Program-made: the position numbers and the translations under genes
The notes under the pieces: generated by a model
Database searches by the model: none
What the model saw: only the letters and a program-made list of their open reading frames with translations
What the model was told of the DNA's origin: nothing
Assembly (NCBI GenBank): GCA_963682025.1
Contig: OY821517.1
Location: 299,921,344 to 299,985,343 of the forward strand
DNA length: 64,000 nt
Origin: Cordilura impudica
Lineage: Eukaryota; Arthropoda; Insecta; Diptera; Scathophagidae
Reading direction: 5' to 3'
In this document: in pieces, positions 44,751 through 55,055 of the stretch
Position numbering within the stretch: position 1 is the stretch's first letter
Layout: every line of letters starts with the position of its first letter

Positions 44751-45460
44751 TTTATACCCTATACCACTATGTGGTTTGGGTATAATGACTTTGTTTGGCT
44801 GTTTGTAACTACTAAAAATATTTGACCTAGACCCATCTTTTATTATACCGATCGACTCAGAATCACTTTTTGAGTCGATTTAGCGATGTCCGTCCGTCCG
44901 TCAGTCTGTGTGTCCATGTACACATTTTAATCAAACCACAGGTCGCAAATATGAATATATTTTGACGAAATTAGGTATGTAAGCTTTTATGAGCCATGGG
45001 ATGAAAGCTGTTGAAATTAGTGAACTTCGGTCCATGTTCAGACCTAGTCCCCCTACAAATAACCCCTATGAAATCGACATAAATTGCCTTAAGATCCAAA
45101 TTATCTCAGTCAAATTGGGTTTGTATGTGTTTTATATATTAATTAATCAGTAGTTCAAAAATAATCCCCATTGGACAATTCTTAGTCGTAGGCCCCACAT
45201 AGAGCTGCTTCCCGATCTTCACTTAAATCTATTAAAATGCAATATTGCACAGGTATTTCTTACTTTTGGTTTGTATATATTTTTTCAAAATATAAAGTAC
45301 TTTAGCAAATGTGGTCAGGATCGGACCATTTTTCGACCCAGATAAATTTGGTTTATGCCTATTTTCTATATCGAATTAGTTGGAACGAAGAGATAGTGTC
45401 TCTGAACCATGCTATAGGGTATCGTATAGTCGGTCTAGACCGACTATAATTTTCTTACTT
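44751..45460 (-). mobile_element. DINE-1-like family A, full-length inverted copy
   Basis: On the minus strand it runs from CAAGTAAGAAAATTATAG with an intact palindrome to GTGGTATAGGGTATAAAA, with some internal shortening. Only 26 bases separate it from the plus-strand copy on its left. Confidence 0.87.
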
Positions 45461-45555
45461 TTTTTTTTGGTTTTGTTTGCTTTATGTTAATTTTTATTTG
45501 CTTTTTTTTTATTAATTTTTTTAATTATATTAAAGGATTAAATATAAATATATAT

Positions 45556-46078
45556 GAACTTCTATCGGCCTTGGGATGAACGCTATTGAAATTGATGAAA
45601 ATTGTTCATGTTCACACCAAGTCCCCGTACAAATGACCCCAATTAGATCGACTTAAATTGCCATTATTATAATACAGATCTTGGTAAAATTGGGTTTGTG
45701 TATGTTTATTACATCCATTCGTCGGCAGTCCATAGCCCCGATATGAAGCTGGTTCCCGATCTTCACTTAAATCTATCAAAAAGCAACAATATTGCGCAGG
45801 TAGTTCCCATATTTGGTTTATATATATTTTTTTAAAATATAAGTGACTTTACCAAATATGCTTAGGATCGGTCAATTTTTCGACCTAGTCCCCATATAAA
45901 TATAACATCCGATATGAACTTTTTGATATCCAAAGGCAATAAAATTAATAACAATGCCACTCAAATTTGTTTTATGCTTATTTTCTATATCTAACTAGTT
46001 GTACCTAAGAGATAGGGTCTCTAAACGGATGCTACAGGGTGTCGTAGTCGGTCTAGACGGACTATAATTTTCTTCTCA
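45556..46078 (-). mobile_element. DINE-1-like family A, 3'-truncated diverged copy
   Basis: The minus strand has the 5' palindrome with one change (TAGTCCGTCTAGACCGACTA) and interior to about AACGCTATTG. No microsatellite or 3' end. Confidence 0.8.
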
Positions 46079-46254
46079 CATGTTTTTTTTTTTTTTAATA
46101 CATTCTATTTTTAAATTAGTAGTTAATAAAAGTAATAAATAAATTATAAAGTGCATTCACAAATAGCTCTTTTCAATATTTCCATGCTCATAGCCATGTT
46201 CCCATAATTTTTTTGACCATTTTGAGCTACAATAAATTCCGTTCGTAATATATG

Positions 46255-46800
46255 AAAAAGATCTATCATGGTCGTGTTGCACATAGAAAGCCATTCATTT
46301 CCAATGTCACTACAAAAGAAAAAAACGTATAGACTTTGCAAATGAGTATGTAAACAAGACTCCTAAATTTTGGGTACGTATTCTAGTTGCAGACGAAAAC
46401 AAGTTTGAATTTTCAGTATTAAAGGAAAAAAAGTTGGTTTGGAGAAAAAGTTGAATTGCATTAAATATAGAACATTTTTTCCAACTGTTAAAAACGGTGC
46501 AGGTAGCATTATGGTTTGGGGTTATATGATGGCAAACTCATATTTATGGAGTCTATAATGGATCATACATTTTACAACAAAGCGCTCAACAACTGGGCTT
46601 TGCAGAAGATTTTTGGTTCTAACGGGATAATGATACAAAATACATGGTACAAACTTTCGAGTTGTGATTGCTCTACAATACTAAAAATCAATTGAAATCT
46701 TCATCCCAATCACTCGATCTAAATGCCAAAGAGCATTTGTGGTATTTACTGGAGCGCAGAAGCCGTCTGCATAATAAACCTCAAAGGAAATGTTAAAATG
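46255..46800 (+). pseudogene. Tc1-like transposase remnant
   Basis: Despite stops and frameshifts, Tc1 landmarks can be read in order: KPFISNVTTK, VADENKFEF (first Asp), KLVWRK, GAGSIMVWGYMMA (the usual GGSVMVWGC block), and SLDLNAKEHLWYLLERRSR, matching the terminal DLNPIEHLW block with its Glu. The second Asp block is too decayed to read. No terminal repeats found. Confidence 0.75.
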
Positions 46801-47082
46801 TGTTTTTTTTGGTCGAGTGAGGTAAAATAAGTAATAAGACTACTTTGTTATTGGTAAGTAGAGGCCACGCCCAAAGAATATCCCACAACTTACTTACACC
46901 AAGGCGTCGATTGTTGCTGGTTTATCAGCATAAGCCAGTGACTTCACGTAGCCCCACAGGAAATAATCGAGAGTCGTCAAATCACATGACCTTGTAGGCC
47001 AATTGACAGGTCCATTTCTCAAAATCACGTAGCGCCATTCTGTTGAAACCGCATCTCGCCCGGATCAATATCATCCATATTT

Positions 47083-48170
47083 GCCTCGGGGGGAACAGAA
47101 CGTGCCTAACCGATGGTATCGGCGTCATGCTTAACATCACACCACTGCAGTTTTCGGTCATCGAAGATGCGTGCATGAGTGCCGTACGACATCAGGATTT
47201 TGTTAGCGTAACGGACGGTAACCTAAAGGGTCACAGAAGATTTGAAAGACTCTTCTCCAACGACCCGGTAGTACCAAGAAAGATATTTATCAGAGAAAAC
47301 GTAAAACAATGATATTAGAATGGAGCTTATGGACAAGAAGGACCTGGGAACCAGAGCAGCGTTCTCATGTGTGGTTCACAGATGGCTCAAGACAATCAAA
47401 TGGGGACACAGGCGCGGCATAGTCAGTCCCAATTTTCAACGTGTCTTACCCATGGGAAAATACCCATCCATTTTCCAAGCGGAGGTGTTCGCTATTTATG
47501 TATGCGTGACTAAATGTCTTAGAAGAAAGACAAAAAAGGCACTCATTTACACACTACCCGACAGTCAGGCTGCACTAACAGCAATTATGTCCTGTAACGT
47601 GCCCTCTATCCTCGTTTGGGATTGCATCGTAGTGCTCAACCAACTAGGCAGATGCAACAAACTAACTTTATGCTGGATTGCGGGACACGAAGAGCACGAG
47701 GGCTAAGCAGATTGCCTAGCCAATCAAGGTGCCTGTTGCCCTTTCATCGGTCGAGAACCATTCTGTGGTATTCCAGCAGGATAAATCAGGTAATAAATGA
47801 AGAAGGGGAGGGAATCACAATTTCCAGAACACTGGGGCAAAAGGCCTGGCTAACGGCAAGTTAAGAGATATATAATTCCATCCAGTGTTCAATCGGAAAG
47901 ATTGCTTTGCCTTGATAAGAGGGACTTAAGGACCCTTACGGGGTTCTTTACTGGACATTGTACTCTTAGATATCATCTACTATTAAAAGATCAGTCTGTT
48001 ACAGACACATGTTACCTCTACCCTCTGCGAAAAGAGGTTGGAAACAGCAGAACACATTCTCTGTTAATGTTCAAAGTGGCAAAAGAACCCTAGCCCTTGG
48101 AGGACATATGGTATCTCATGTCAAATAAGGTAATTTGATATATAGGGAGCCTTAATATTTAGGACATTCA
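47083..48170 (+). mobile_element. 5'-truncated LINE with RNase H domain
   Basis: Inserted in the DD41D relic. The word ATATTT at both edges (about 47078-47083 and 48167-48173) may be the target duplication. The coding content is RNase H followed by a Cys/His-rich tail (GHCTLRYHLLLKDQSVTDTC), the order seen at the end of I/R1/LOA-type LINEs. No long A tail is visible. Frameshifts throughout. Confidence 0.65.
47370..47770 (+). pseudogene. LINE RNase H domain, broken
   Basis: Catalytic landmarks: TDGSRQSNGDTGA (Asp; one frame), FQAEVFAIYVC (Glu), LPDSQAALTAI (Asp), and WIAGHEEHEG-stop-ADCLANQG (His, Asp) with a nonsense codon at 47704-47706. A frameshift near 47400 separates the first motif from the rest. 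RNase H removes the RNA strand during LINE reverse transcription. Confidence 0.75.
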
Positions 48171-48893
48171 TGGGCTGCACAAAAGAACCATTTTTAAAGC
48201 AATAAGGTTCGATGTTGCCATCAGCGTGTAAGCCGCACCAAATTGTACATGTTTGTGGATGTAATGGAGTCTGTTGTGTATTGGTCTCGCCCTATATCAG
48301 TAATTCTGTTTCTTACCAAACCCGTTAACCTAAAAATAAGCCCCATCGTTGAACATAATTTTGCGACAAAACATCAGGTCAGTGTCCAACTACTCTGGAG
48401 ACCAATCGGCTAAAGAACGAAGCATATGATGGTCTCGTGGCTGTAAATCATGCCCCAGCTGCATCTTAGACGAGTTTAGGCCAAGTTGTTTGCACAAAAG
48501 TTTCCACGTAATGGACGGACAAATCCCCAATTCTTGCGACCGACGATGAATCGTTGATATTCTCTTTAGTACGCACATTCATTCGACATGTTGTTGTTAT
48601 TTCATCATTTAGATGATATGAAATATATCCAGAATTCGACGCATAGCTTGCTCAGATGGACGATTAGATGCACCATAAAATTCACGAAATCATCTGTAAG
48701 TTACGCGAATCAATGACTGATTTTCAAAGTAAAGTTGAATAATTTTGTAGCATTGTTCAAACGTCATGCTAATTTATCAGAGTATACTGCTCATAAATGT
48801 TAACGCTTTCGTACGTTCTATATTTATCACATTTTCAATCTATATATGCTTACTATAAATCGATTGTTCAGAGCATGGAGGTGTATAGTAAGA
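48169..48893. other. N-terminal part of the DD41D relic, then spacer
   Basis: 48180-48768 is the relic described above. 48769-48893 shows nothing further. Confidence 0.5.
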
Positions 48894-49099
48894 TCTACCC
48901 ACATATATATTATATATAAAATTCTCGTGTCACGGTGTTTGTGCTCATACTCCCCCGAAACGGCTTGACCGATTTTTATGAAATTCTTTTATGTGTATTT
49001 AGTAGGCAGGAGAATAGACCTTAAGGTATATTTCATATCTCTAGGTGATTAGGACGTGGCACCTCCCATATAAAGTGAATTTTTAATATCATATACATT

Positions 49100-49620
49100 G
49101 AGTACTATGACAGGGAGAGCTTTGCAAATTTGTGTTAGGTTACCTACTATTAATGTTAGTGGCCATGCCGAAAATGGGCGGGTTCGGATAAGTGGGCATG
49201 GCATCATATATATCGAGTCTGTGGTCATATATTCTTAATGTGAGTTGACGGACAAAAAATGGGCGGAAGTTATGTAAGTGAAGTTCTGTAATAGTGAGAG
49301 CCTTGGGACATTGCCTGAGGCCATAAGTTATTCATGTGATTAGTCGAACAAATAATGTGCGCGATCGAAACAGGGGGGCGTGGCATCACCTATACAAGGT
49401 GAATGTATAAATAATATCATATAACTTGATTACTATAAAAGGGAAAGCCTGGACTCATCCTACGAGTCCATCGGATATCAATATGAGTAGTCAGATAAAA
49501 AATTGGCACGATCAGGGCGTGGCACCTCGATTACAAAGAAAATATTAAAAACCATATATCTGGAGTACTGTCATAATGAGAGCCTTGGGACTGCACGATC
49601 GGAGCAGTGGGCGTTAGGTT
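49100..49620 (+). repeat. Diverged GGGCGTGGCA-containing repeats
   Basis: Motifs such as GGGCGTGGCATCA or GGGCGTGGCACCTC recur every 100-160 bp between 49040 and 49620, and again at 54110-54210, each followed by an ATATAACT.GAGTACT-like stretch. Confidence 0.5.
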
Positions 49621-49929
49621 ATCCCGTCCTTGAATGAGAAAAATGTTTTTTCGAGCTACACTTGCGCAAGAGGTATCAAAACTTGCGTAATTTTACACAG
49701 ATTACGGTAAAAGTAATAAAAATCGAATTATGTGCCATCTTGAGGGCTATACTTTTAAAAACGTTTTTACAAACCTAAACCGTATGCTTAAAATAATAAA
49801 AAAAACGAGATACAAATTTATTTTATTAATATATTTTATACTTACAATTAATGTACAAGGAAATAAAATGGCTAAAACTTAAAATTCCAACATATTTTTA
49901 CACTCGTATCATATAATAATTTCGGTATA

Positions 49930-51500
49930 ATCTCCAGCCAAGAAGTTAATTTTTGGTGGTTTAAATATTATGTGTTTAGTGGTACTTTCAGCTTCTCTAG
50001 CTTTGATTATTCTTTGGAATGCCAGCTCCCGAATGTAATCTCTATCATCAAACAGCATACTGACAAGTAGATTTACCGGGTGATAAATCTTTCGATAACA
50101 GAATCCACAAGTGATCTCATATTTTCGGGTAAAAAACGAGAGTACATAATCAGATGAAAAATATGTTTGGCTCGTTCTTTAAAAGACGTTTTTTGTTTGA
50201 TTAGGAACCAAAGCGTATACTTTAACAACGTTATTTTACAAGCAGTTGCAAATTTTTTGAAGGATTAAGGGTACTTCCGTAAACTGTGAGTAGACGATTA
50301 GCACAGGTAAGCCATCTCGAGTGCGCAATTTTTCCAGGTTTACGGTTTGCCAGCTCAGCTCAGCTTTACATTATCTCATAAATATATTTTTGATCCGTAC
50401 TTAGTTCATCGACCACATTTTTCGGCAAGTCAGGCAAATTACCAGCCACCGCACAAAAGAACACCGTAGTTTCATTATCACAAGTAGCTAATGTTTTTCC
50501 AATAAGTCCGGAATATTCTCTAGGTCCCGAAGTGCAACCATCTAAAGCCAAGAATAAATGACGAAGGGGTAACTCATTGGCATGAAGCATACAAACACAA
50601 CATTGTAAGGTCTCTTCAAATACTCCTCCAAATATTGAATAATGCCACCCTTCTAACCGGTATTGTTTGCAGTTCCGTCACATCCAATGCAAATCACGTC
50701 ATCGCAATTCCAACCTTCATTTTCTAATAAAGTTGTGATCGCAGTTAGAATGCTCTTTGCAGTGCCACGATTTGGTGTTGTGCGACCCAAATAAACTGAT
50801 TCAGGTTCTGCTAAAATTGAGGTGTGTTCTTCTAAAATTTCTTTGCGATGGTAACGATCTTTGTCTTGTCTTTTAGTCCATGTAAGTAAATGCTTTTAAT
50901 AACAATACCTCCAATGTCTTTAGAAGTTTCCGGATTTTAGATACAGTTCTGCGTATTTTGTTTTTATCGATTACCAGAGTTAAATTTTCGTTAGAAATTA
51001 AGCCGAAGTCAGTCAAAACCGCACAAGCAGTAGCAGCAGCAGAATGAGATAGACCGTATCTATCACAGACCTTAGCAACTGTAGGCAACGGCAATGTATT
51101 CCGATTCGTCGTTGAAGTCGAAGGTGTATCTGTCGAAAATGTGTTGCAGATGGGAGATGCCTCCGTTATCGGATACATTTCTAGGGAAGATTCACACAGA
51201 GAAACTTCATCACAATTTTCTGGAATAGAATCGGTTTCTTGAGTAGAACGCACCTTTTTTGCTGCCTTTATAGAATGTTCAGTTTGTCTCTGCTTTTCTT
51301 TTATTAATCAAGCTGTTTCTTTTTATCAACTCCACATATAACCATTTTTCTGTAATTTCTTTGATTCAACAAAAAACTTCTTTCATTGATTGCAACTTTC
51401 TTAGGTTTTAAACAAGAGCAAAATTCAGAGGAAGTGCATTTGCAAGCAGCAACGTCGAAAAGCTTTTCAGATGACTCCAAAGAACACTTTTTCGTTTGCT
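49930..51500 (-). pseudogene. Uncharacterised repeat-family protein, broken
   Basis: A multi-copy animal gene family I recognise by pattern but cannot name. Minus strand, in order: a Ser/Thr-rich N-terminus, TVAKVCDRYGLSHSAAATA (winged-helix-like), KIRRTVSKIRKLLK, HTSILAEPESVYLGRTTP, VICIGCDGTANNTG (acidic block), KGGIIQYLEEYLKRPY, MLHANELPLRHLFLALDG, SGPREYSGLIGKTLATC, ELSTDQKYIYEI, and KIAHSRWLTCANRLLTVY. The acidic GCDGT block and the late HSRWLT block resemble transposase cores. It has a stop after NNTG, a frameshift near 50600, stops near 50365, and more damage before 50200. It sits inside the Helitron-bounded block, so gene capture or nested insertion are both possible. Confidence 0.6.
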
Positions 51501-51650
51501 TTTGGGTTATCTTTTCAAATTGAGGTATTTTTTGAAATAGGACTTGTGTAACTGTTACGATTGGAATCGAAGCTTTGGTCCAAATATTGTCAATCTCTTC
51601 AAAAACAATCGTATATATATACCTGTGTTTGATGGATCTTTTCCATTATA

Positions 51651-52887
51651 AAGGGTTTTTCAATAAGAGCGCTACAAAGGTTTTTTTAAATGAAACAAAA
51701 ACGGTTTTGGATATCAATGAAATTCTTTATTCCCGTGAAAGTACGTTCGATGCCATTATGTATGGAAATCGATCTCTTTTGCATGGCCAACGGTTTTCAA
51801 GCATAAATCGGCCGATACTGCTGCAATTTCACGTTCGATATTCGTACGAAGTTCATCAATCGTCGCTGGCTTGTTGGCATAGACCATAGAATTGACGTAG
51901 CCCCACAGGAAATAGTCCAACGGCGTCAAATCGCACGACCGAGGCGGCCAATCGACTGGACCATTTCGTGAGATAACACGTTCTCCAAACTTGGTTTCCA
52001 ATAAATTGATTGTGACATTCGCTGTGTGGCTTGTGACGCCGTCCTGTTGGAACCACATGTCCTCCAAGTCTATATCATCCAATTAGGGCCAAAAATATTC
52101 GGTTATCATTGAATGGTAGCGATTCCCATTCACAGTAACTTGCCGGTCTTGATCATAACGGAAGAAGTACGGCCCAATGACACCGCCGGCCCATAAACCG
52201 CACCAAACCGTAATTTTTTCGGGATACAATGATGACTCATGGAGTACCTGTGGATTGGTGTCTGACCAATAACGCATATTTTGCTTATTGACGAAGCCGT
52301 TCAGCCAGAAATGAGCCTCATCGCTGAAGATGATTTTTCGATGAAAATCCGAATCATTTTCAAGTTGTTGCTGAGCCCAATTCACGAACATACGACGCTT
52401 CTGGTGGTCAAGCGGCTTCAGTTCTTGCGTCAATTTGATCTTGTTAGGATGAAGGCCAAGATCTTTTCACAAAATTCGCCACAGCGCTTGAGAACGACGT
52501 GTGAGAGACACATTTGGGCTTTCTTCAACTGAAGCCTCAGCGGCAGCAATATTCTCGACACTACGGGCACTTCTTTGTCTCACTAGCACGGGAACATTTT
52601 GTACTGTGCCTGTGGATTCAAATTTTTCCACTAGACGCTCAATTGTTGATCTGCTAGGACGATTATGACGACCATAACTTGGACGTAGCGCTCTTAACGT
52701 TGAGGCCACTGACTCCGAATTTCGGTAGTAAATTCTAATAATTTCGACTCGTTGTTGGCTCGTACATCTTTCCATCATGAAATGGCAAACCTTACTGAAG
52801 AGAAATATCAAAAGAGCGGCAAGAAATATGGCGTCGTTTGCTGTCCCTGTCTTTCTACTTTTGTAGCGTCCCTGTTGAAAAACCCTT
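51651..52887 (-). mobile_element. DD41D (rosa-like) mariner-type element, nearly intact
   Basis: The terminal inverted repeats match: the left starts AAGGGTTTTTCAATAAGAGC and the right, reversed, AAGGGTTTTTCAACAGGGAC; both then read GCTACAAA. TA duplications flank it at 51649-51650 and 52888-52889. Length 1,237 bp. The transposase on the minus strand has only two in-frame stops. Confidence 0.93.
51756..52772 (-). pseudogene. DD41D mariner-type transposase, two nonsense codons
   Basis: One frame from MERCTSQQRVEIIRIYY (about 52772; an upstream in-frame ATG is at 52811). DNA-binding region: NRPSRSTIERLVEKFESTGT and NVSLTRRSQALWRI. Catalytic core: KIIFSDEAHFWLNGFVNKQN (first Asp), DMWFQQDGVTSHTANV (second Asp), and SCDLTPLDYFLWGYV (third Asp, 41 residues after the second by my count). 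That spacing fits the rosa/DD41D group of the IS630-Tc1-mariner superfamily. In-frame stops at about 52467 (after LWRIL) and 52080 (after EYFWP). No frameshift. The C-terminus ends HAKEIDFHT, shorter than usual. Confidence 0.9.
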
Positions 52888-52889
52888 TA

Positions 52890-53388
52890 CTTCAATTTCA
52901 TGTTATACTTGATAAATAAAATATATTTAATGTTGACATAGGTCTAAGAACACTCAGTGGATCAAGCTCCTTCTTTTGAGCTATTAAATTCGTTGGGTTT
53001 GAGGAAAGTTATGCGTAGAGAATCAACTTTACTTTTACTGTACGTTAACTTATCTTGGCATATTTTGGAACTACTCTACGTTAATTTCTCTTGGCAAATT
53101 TTGGTATTATATTATAAAAATTAATATAATATAATATAATATAATGCTGCGGAGCAGTAGGAGTCCTCTAGTGTATTATAAATTAGTTTAGTTTTTGTTT
53201 TTTAGTTTTCTTTGTTGGGGAAAACCCAATTTACGTATTTTGGTATTAATAAATAAACAGGGTTAAAGTGTTGCCAGATTTTTATTTGTTCAAGGGTTTC
53301 TGTACTTTAGGGAGTAAACTGTAACTATAAAAGGAACTTAAAAACTGCTTCGGAATAAACAAGACATCGCTATAACCGTAATAATTGG
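52890..53388. other. Unassigned, inside the Helitron-bounded block
   Basis: AT-rich. A short (TAATA)n run sits at about 53120-53143 and GCTGCGGAGCAGTAGGAG just after. No coding. Confidence 0.45.
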
Positions 53389-53765
53389 TACTAGCAGATT
53401 CCAGCGCTCGAAATTCGAGTGCAATTTCTAAAAAGCTTTATTTTTCAACTTAGCCTATTCACAGGCCAACACTTTTATGGTGCATTATTATTTTAAATGA
53501 AAATAACAAATTTATTAAAGAACACATTAACAAATTTAATAAAACACACATAGCATATGTAATATTTTATGTATGTGTTAATAGCAACTTCAAATGCAAT
53601 TTACTCAAAATAAAGAAAAAAATTTCAAAATCTGTAAACCTGCAAAACGGTTAAAAAGAAATACCTTTCAAATAATATACGCTTGGTCAAAATCGGAATA
53701 TAACGGTAGAACAAAATATCCATCACAAGAAATCGCCTAGCATATTGATATTATAGATATAATTT
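53389..53765 (+). repeat. Helitron 3'-type segment, first copy
   Basis: CAGATTCCAGCGCTCGAAATT...AAGAAATCGCCTAGCATATT. Homologous to 54626-55025 and to the fragments at 13078 and 13881. It ends before any CTAG terminus. Confidence 0.7.
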
Positions 53766-54625
53766 GAAAGTGAATGTCTTGGGTCCGGAAAAAAAATTTT
53801 TTCCGGAATTTTTTTTTTTTATAGAAAATTCGTTATAAACGGTGTACATTATAAACGAACTCCACTGTGTCTAGCAAATTCGTAGTCGACGGTAAAGTGT
53901 TGTTGTTATATATAGTCGTGGCATATTTAGTTTAGGTGTCGAAATTGAGGATAGCGAAACATTATCATGAAAATAACTACTTTTCAAAACTTTGAAGATC
54001 GGTGGAACCCTAAAGATATAGTTTCGTTTTATTTTTAAAACGCAATTACGCAAATTTTAGGATGTCTTACGTTAGGGAAATCTAAAAAAAATTTCGGGAC
54101 AGCCTAGTGGGCGTGGAACCGCCCACACAATGTAAATATATAATTTCACATAACTGGGGCTTTACACTTTGTATGAGGGTGGGATATGATTAGTGGGCGT
54201 GGCACCACCAACACAAATAGAAATAGAAATTTATACGAAAGCGACAGCCTTGAAATTTTTGGCAGGTATATTAATTACCAATCTGATTAATAGTGGAAAA
54301 TATGGACGAAATCGTCAAATACAAAAATCACCAAAACCGAAAATCTTGAAACACGAGAATCTTCAAATGAATATTGATCTTCTTTGTTTAATTTTTATAC
54401 TTTAAGATAACAAATATATTACTTTTTAACTTTATGTTTAACTTTTGAGAGATCTAACAATGAATATGTTCGTTACGTTAAAGAAACACATTGTATTGAG
54501 AAAGTAAATGGTTGGTATTTATTTTGTTTTCATCGGCGATACCACCCATTCATAGATCCCACCCGCACACACTTATAATACATTCGTTATTGTTTAATTA
54601 ACAACAAAAATATTCACCACAGATA
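53766..54625. other. Unassigned, inside the Helitron-bounded block
   Basis: Contains GTGGGCGTGG motifs (54108, 54192) as in 49100-49620. No coding recognised. Confidence 0.45.
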
Positions 54626-55055
54626 AGTTATAGTAGCAGATTCCAGCCCTCGAAATTCGAGTGCAAATTTTAGGAAATTTTATTTTTTCATTAAATAAAG
54701 ACCCTAAAGATACGCTAATCAATTATAGCCAATTCACAAATCAACACAACCAACAATCAACACAAAAAACAAACTAATTTTTATTACAAACACATTACCG
54801 AATTTAATAAACATACACATACCATTGTATAATTTTATGTATGTGTTAGTAGCAACTTTAAATGCAATTTACTCAAAATAAAGGAAAAATTTTAAAAATC
54901 TGTAAACATGCAAAATGGTTTAAAAGAAATACCTTTCAAATAATATACGTTTGGTCAAAATCGGGATAAAACGGTAGCACAAAACATCGGTCACAAGAAA
55001 TCGCCTAGCCTATTAATATTATAGATGACAAAACAACGTTTGCCGGGTCAGCTAG
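54626..55055 (+). repeat. Helitron 3'-type segment, second copy with terminus
   Basis: CAGATTCCAGCCCTCGAAATT... to AAATCGCCTAGCCTATTAAT, then GCCGGGTCAGCTAG|T. CTAG occupies 55052-55055. Confidence 0.75.

Larger units (their letters stand above)
46865..48768 (-). pseudogene. DD41D mariner-type transposase remnant, split by a LINE
   Basis: Minus strand from MTFEQCYKIIQLYF (48768) through ASNRPSEQAMRRIL, STIHRRSQELGICPS, LLCKQLGLNSSKMQL, DLMFCRKIMFNDGAYF (first Asp block) and VNGFGKKQNY to about 48180. After the inserted LINE it resumes at about 47080-46865 with DDID, MRFQQNGAT (second Asp replaced by Asn) and RLSIISCGAT. It is the same family as the better copy at 51651-52887 but far more decayed. 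Confidence 0.75.
48894..55055 (+). mobile_element. Probable Helitron-bounded block
   Basis: The left end has Helitron 5' character: A|TCTACCC, an AT-rich TATATATAAAATTC, then TCTCGTGTCACGGTGTTTGT and CGAAACGGCTTGACCGATTT, a stretch common at insect Helitron starts. The right end is GCCGGGTCAGCTAG|T at 55055, with weak hairpin potential. If one element, it is 6.2 kb including a nested DD41D element. Alternatively these are the ends of two elements; the repeated 3' segments at 53389 and 54626 leave that open. No Rep/helicase coding seen. Confidence 0.5.

Noticed and set aside
53860..53869. CCACTGTG as a possible Transib right end
   Set aside because: Isolated heptamer; inner sequence and flanks do not fit.
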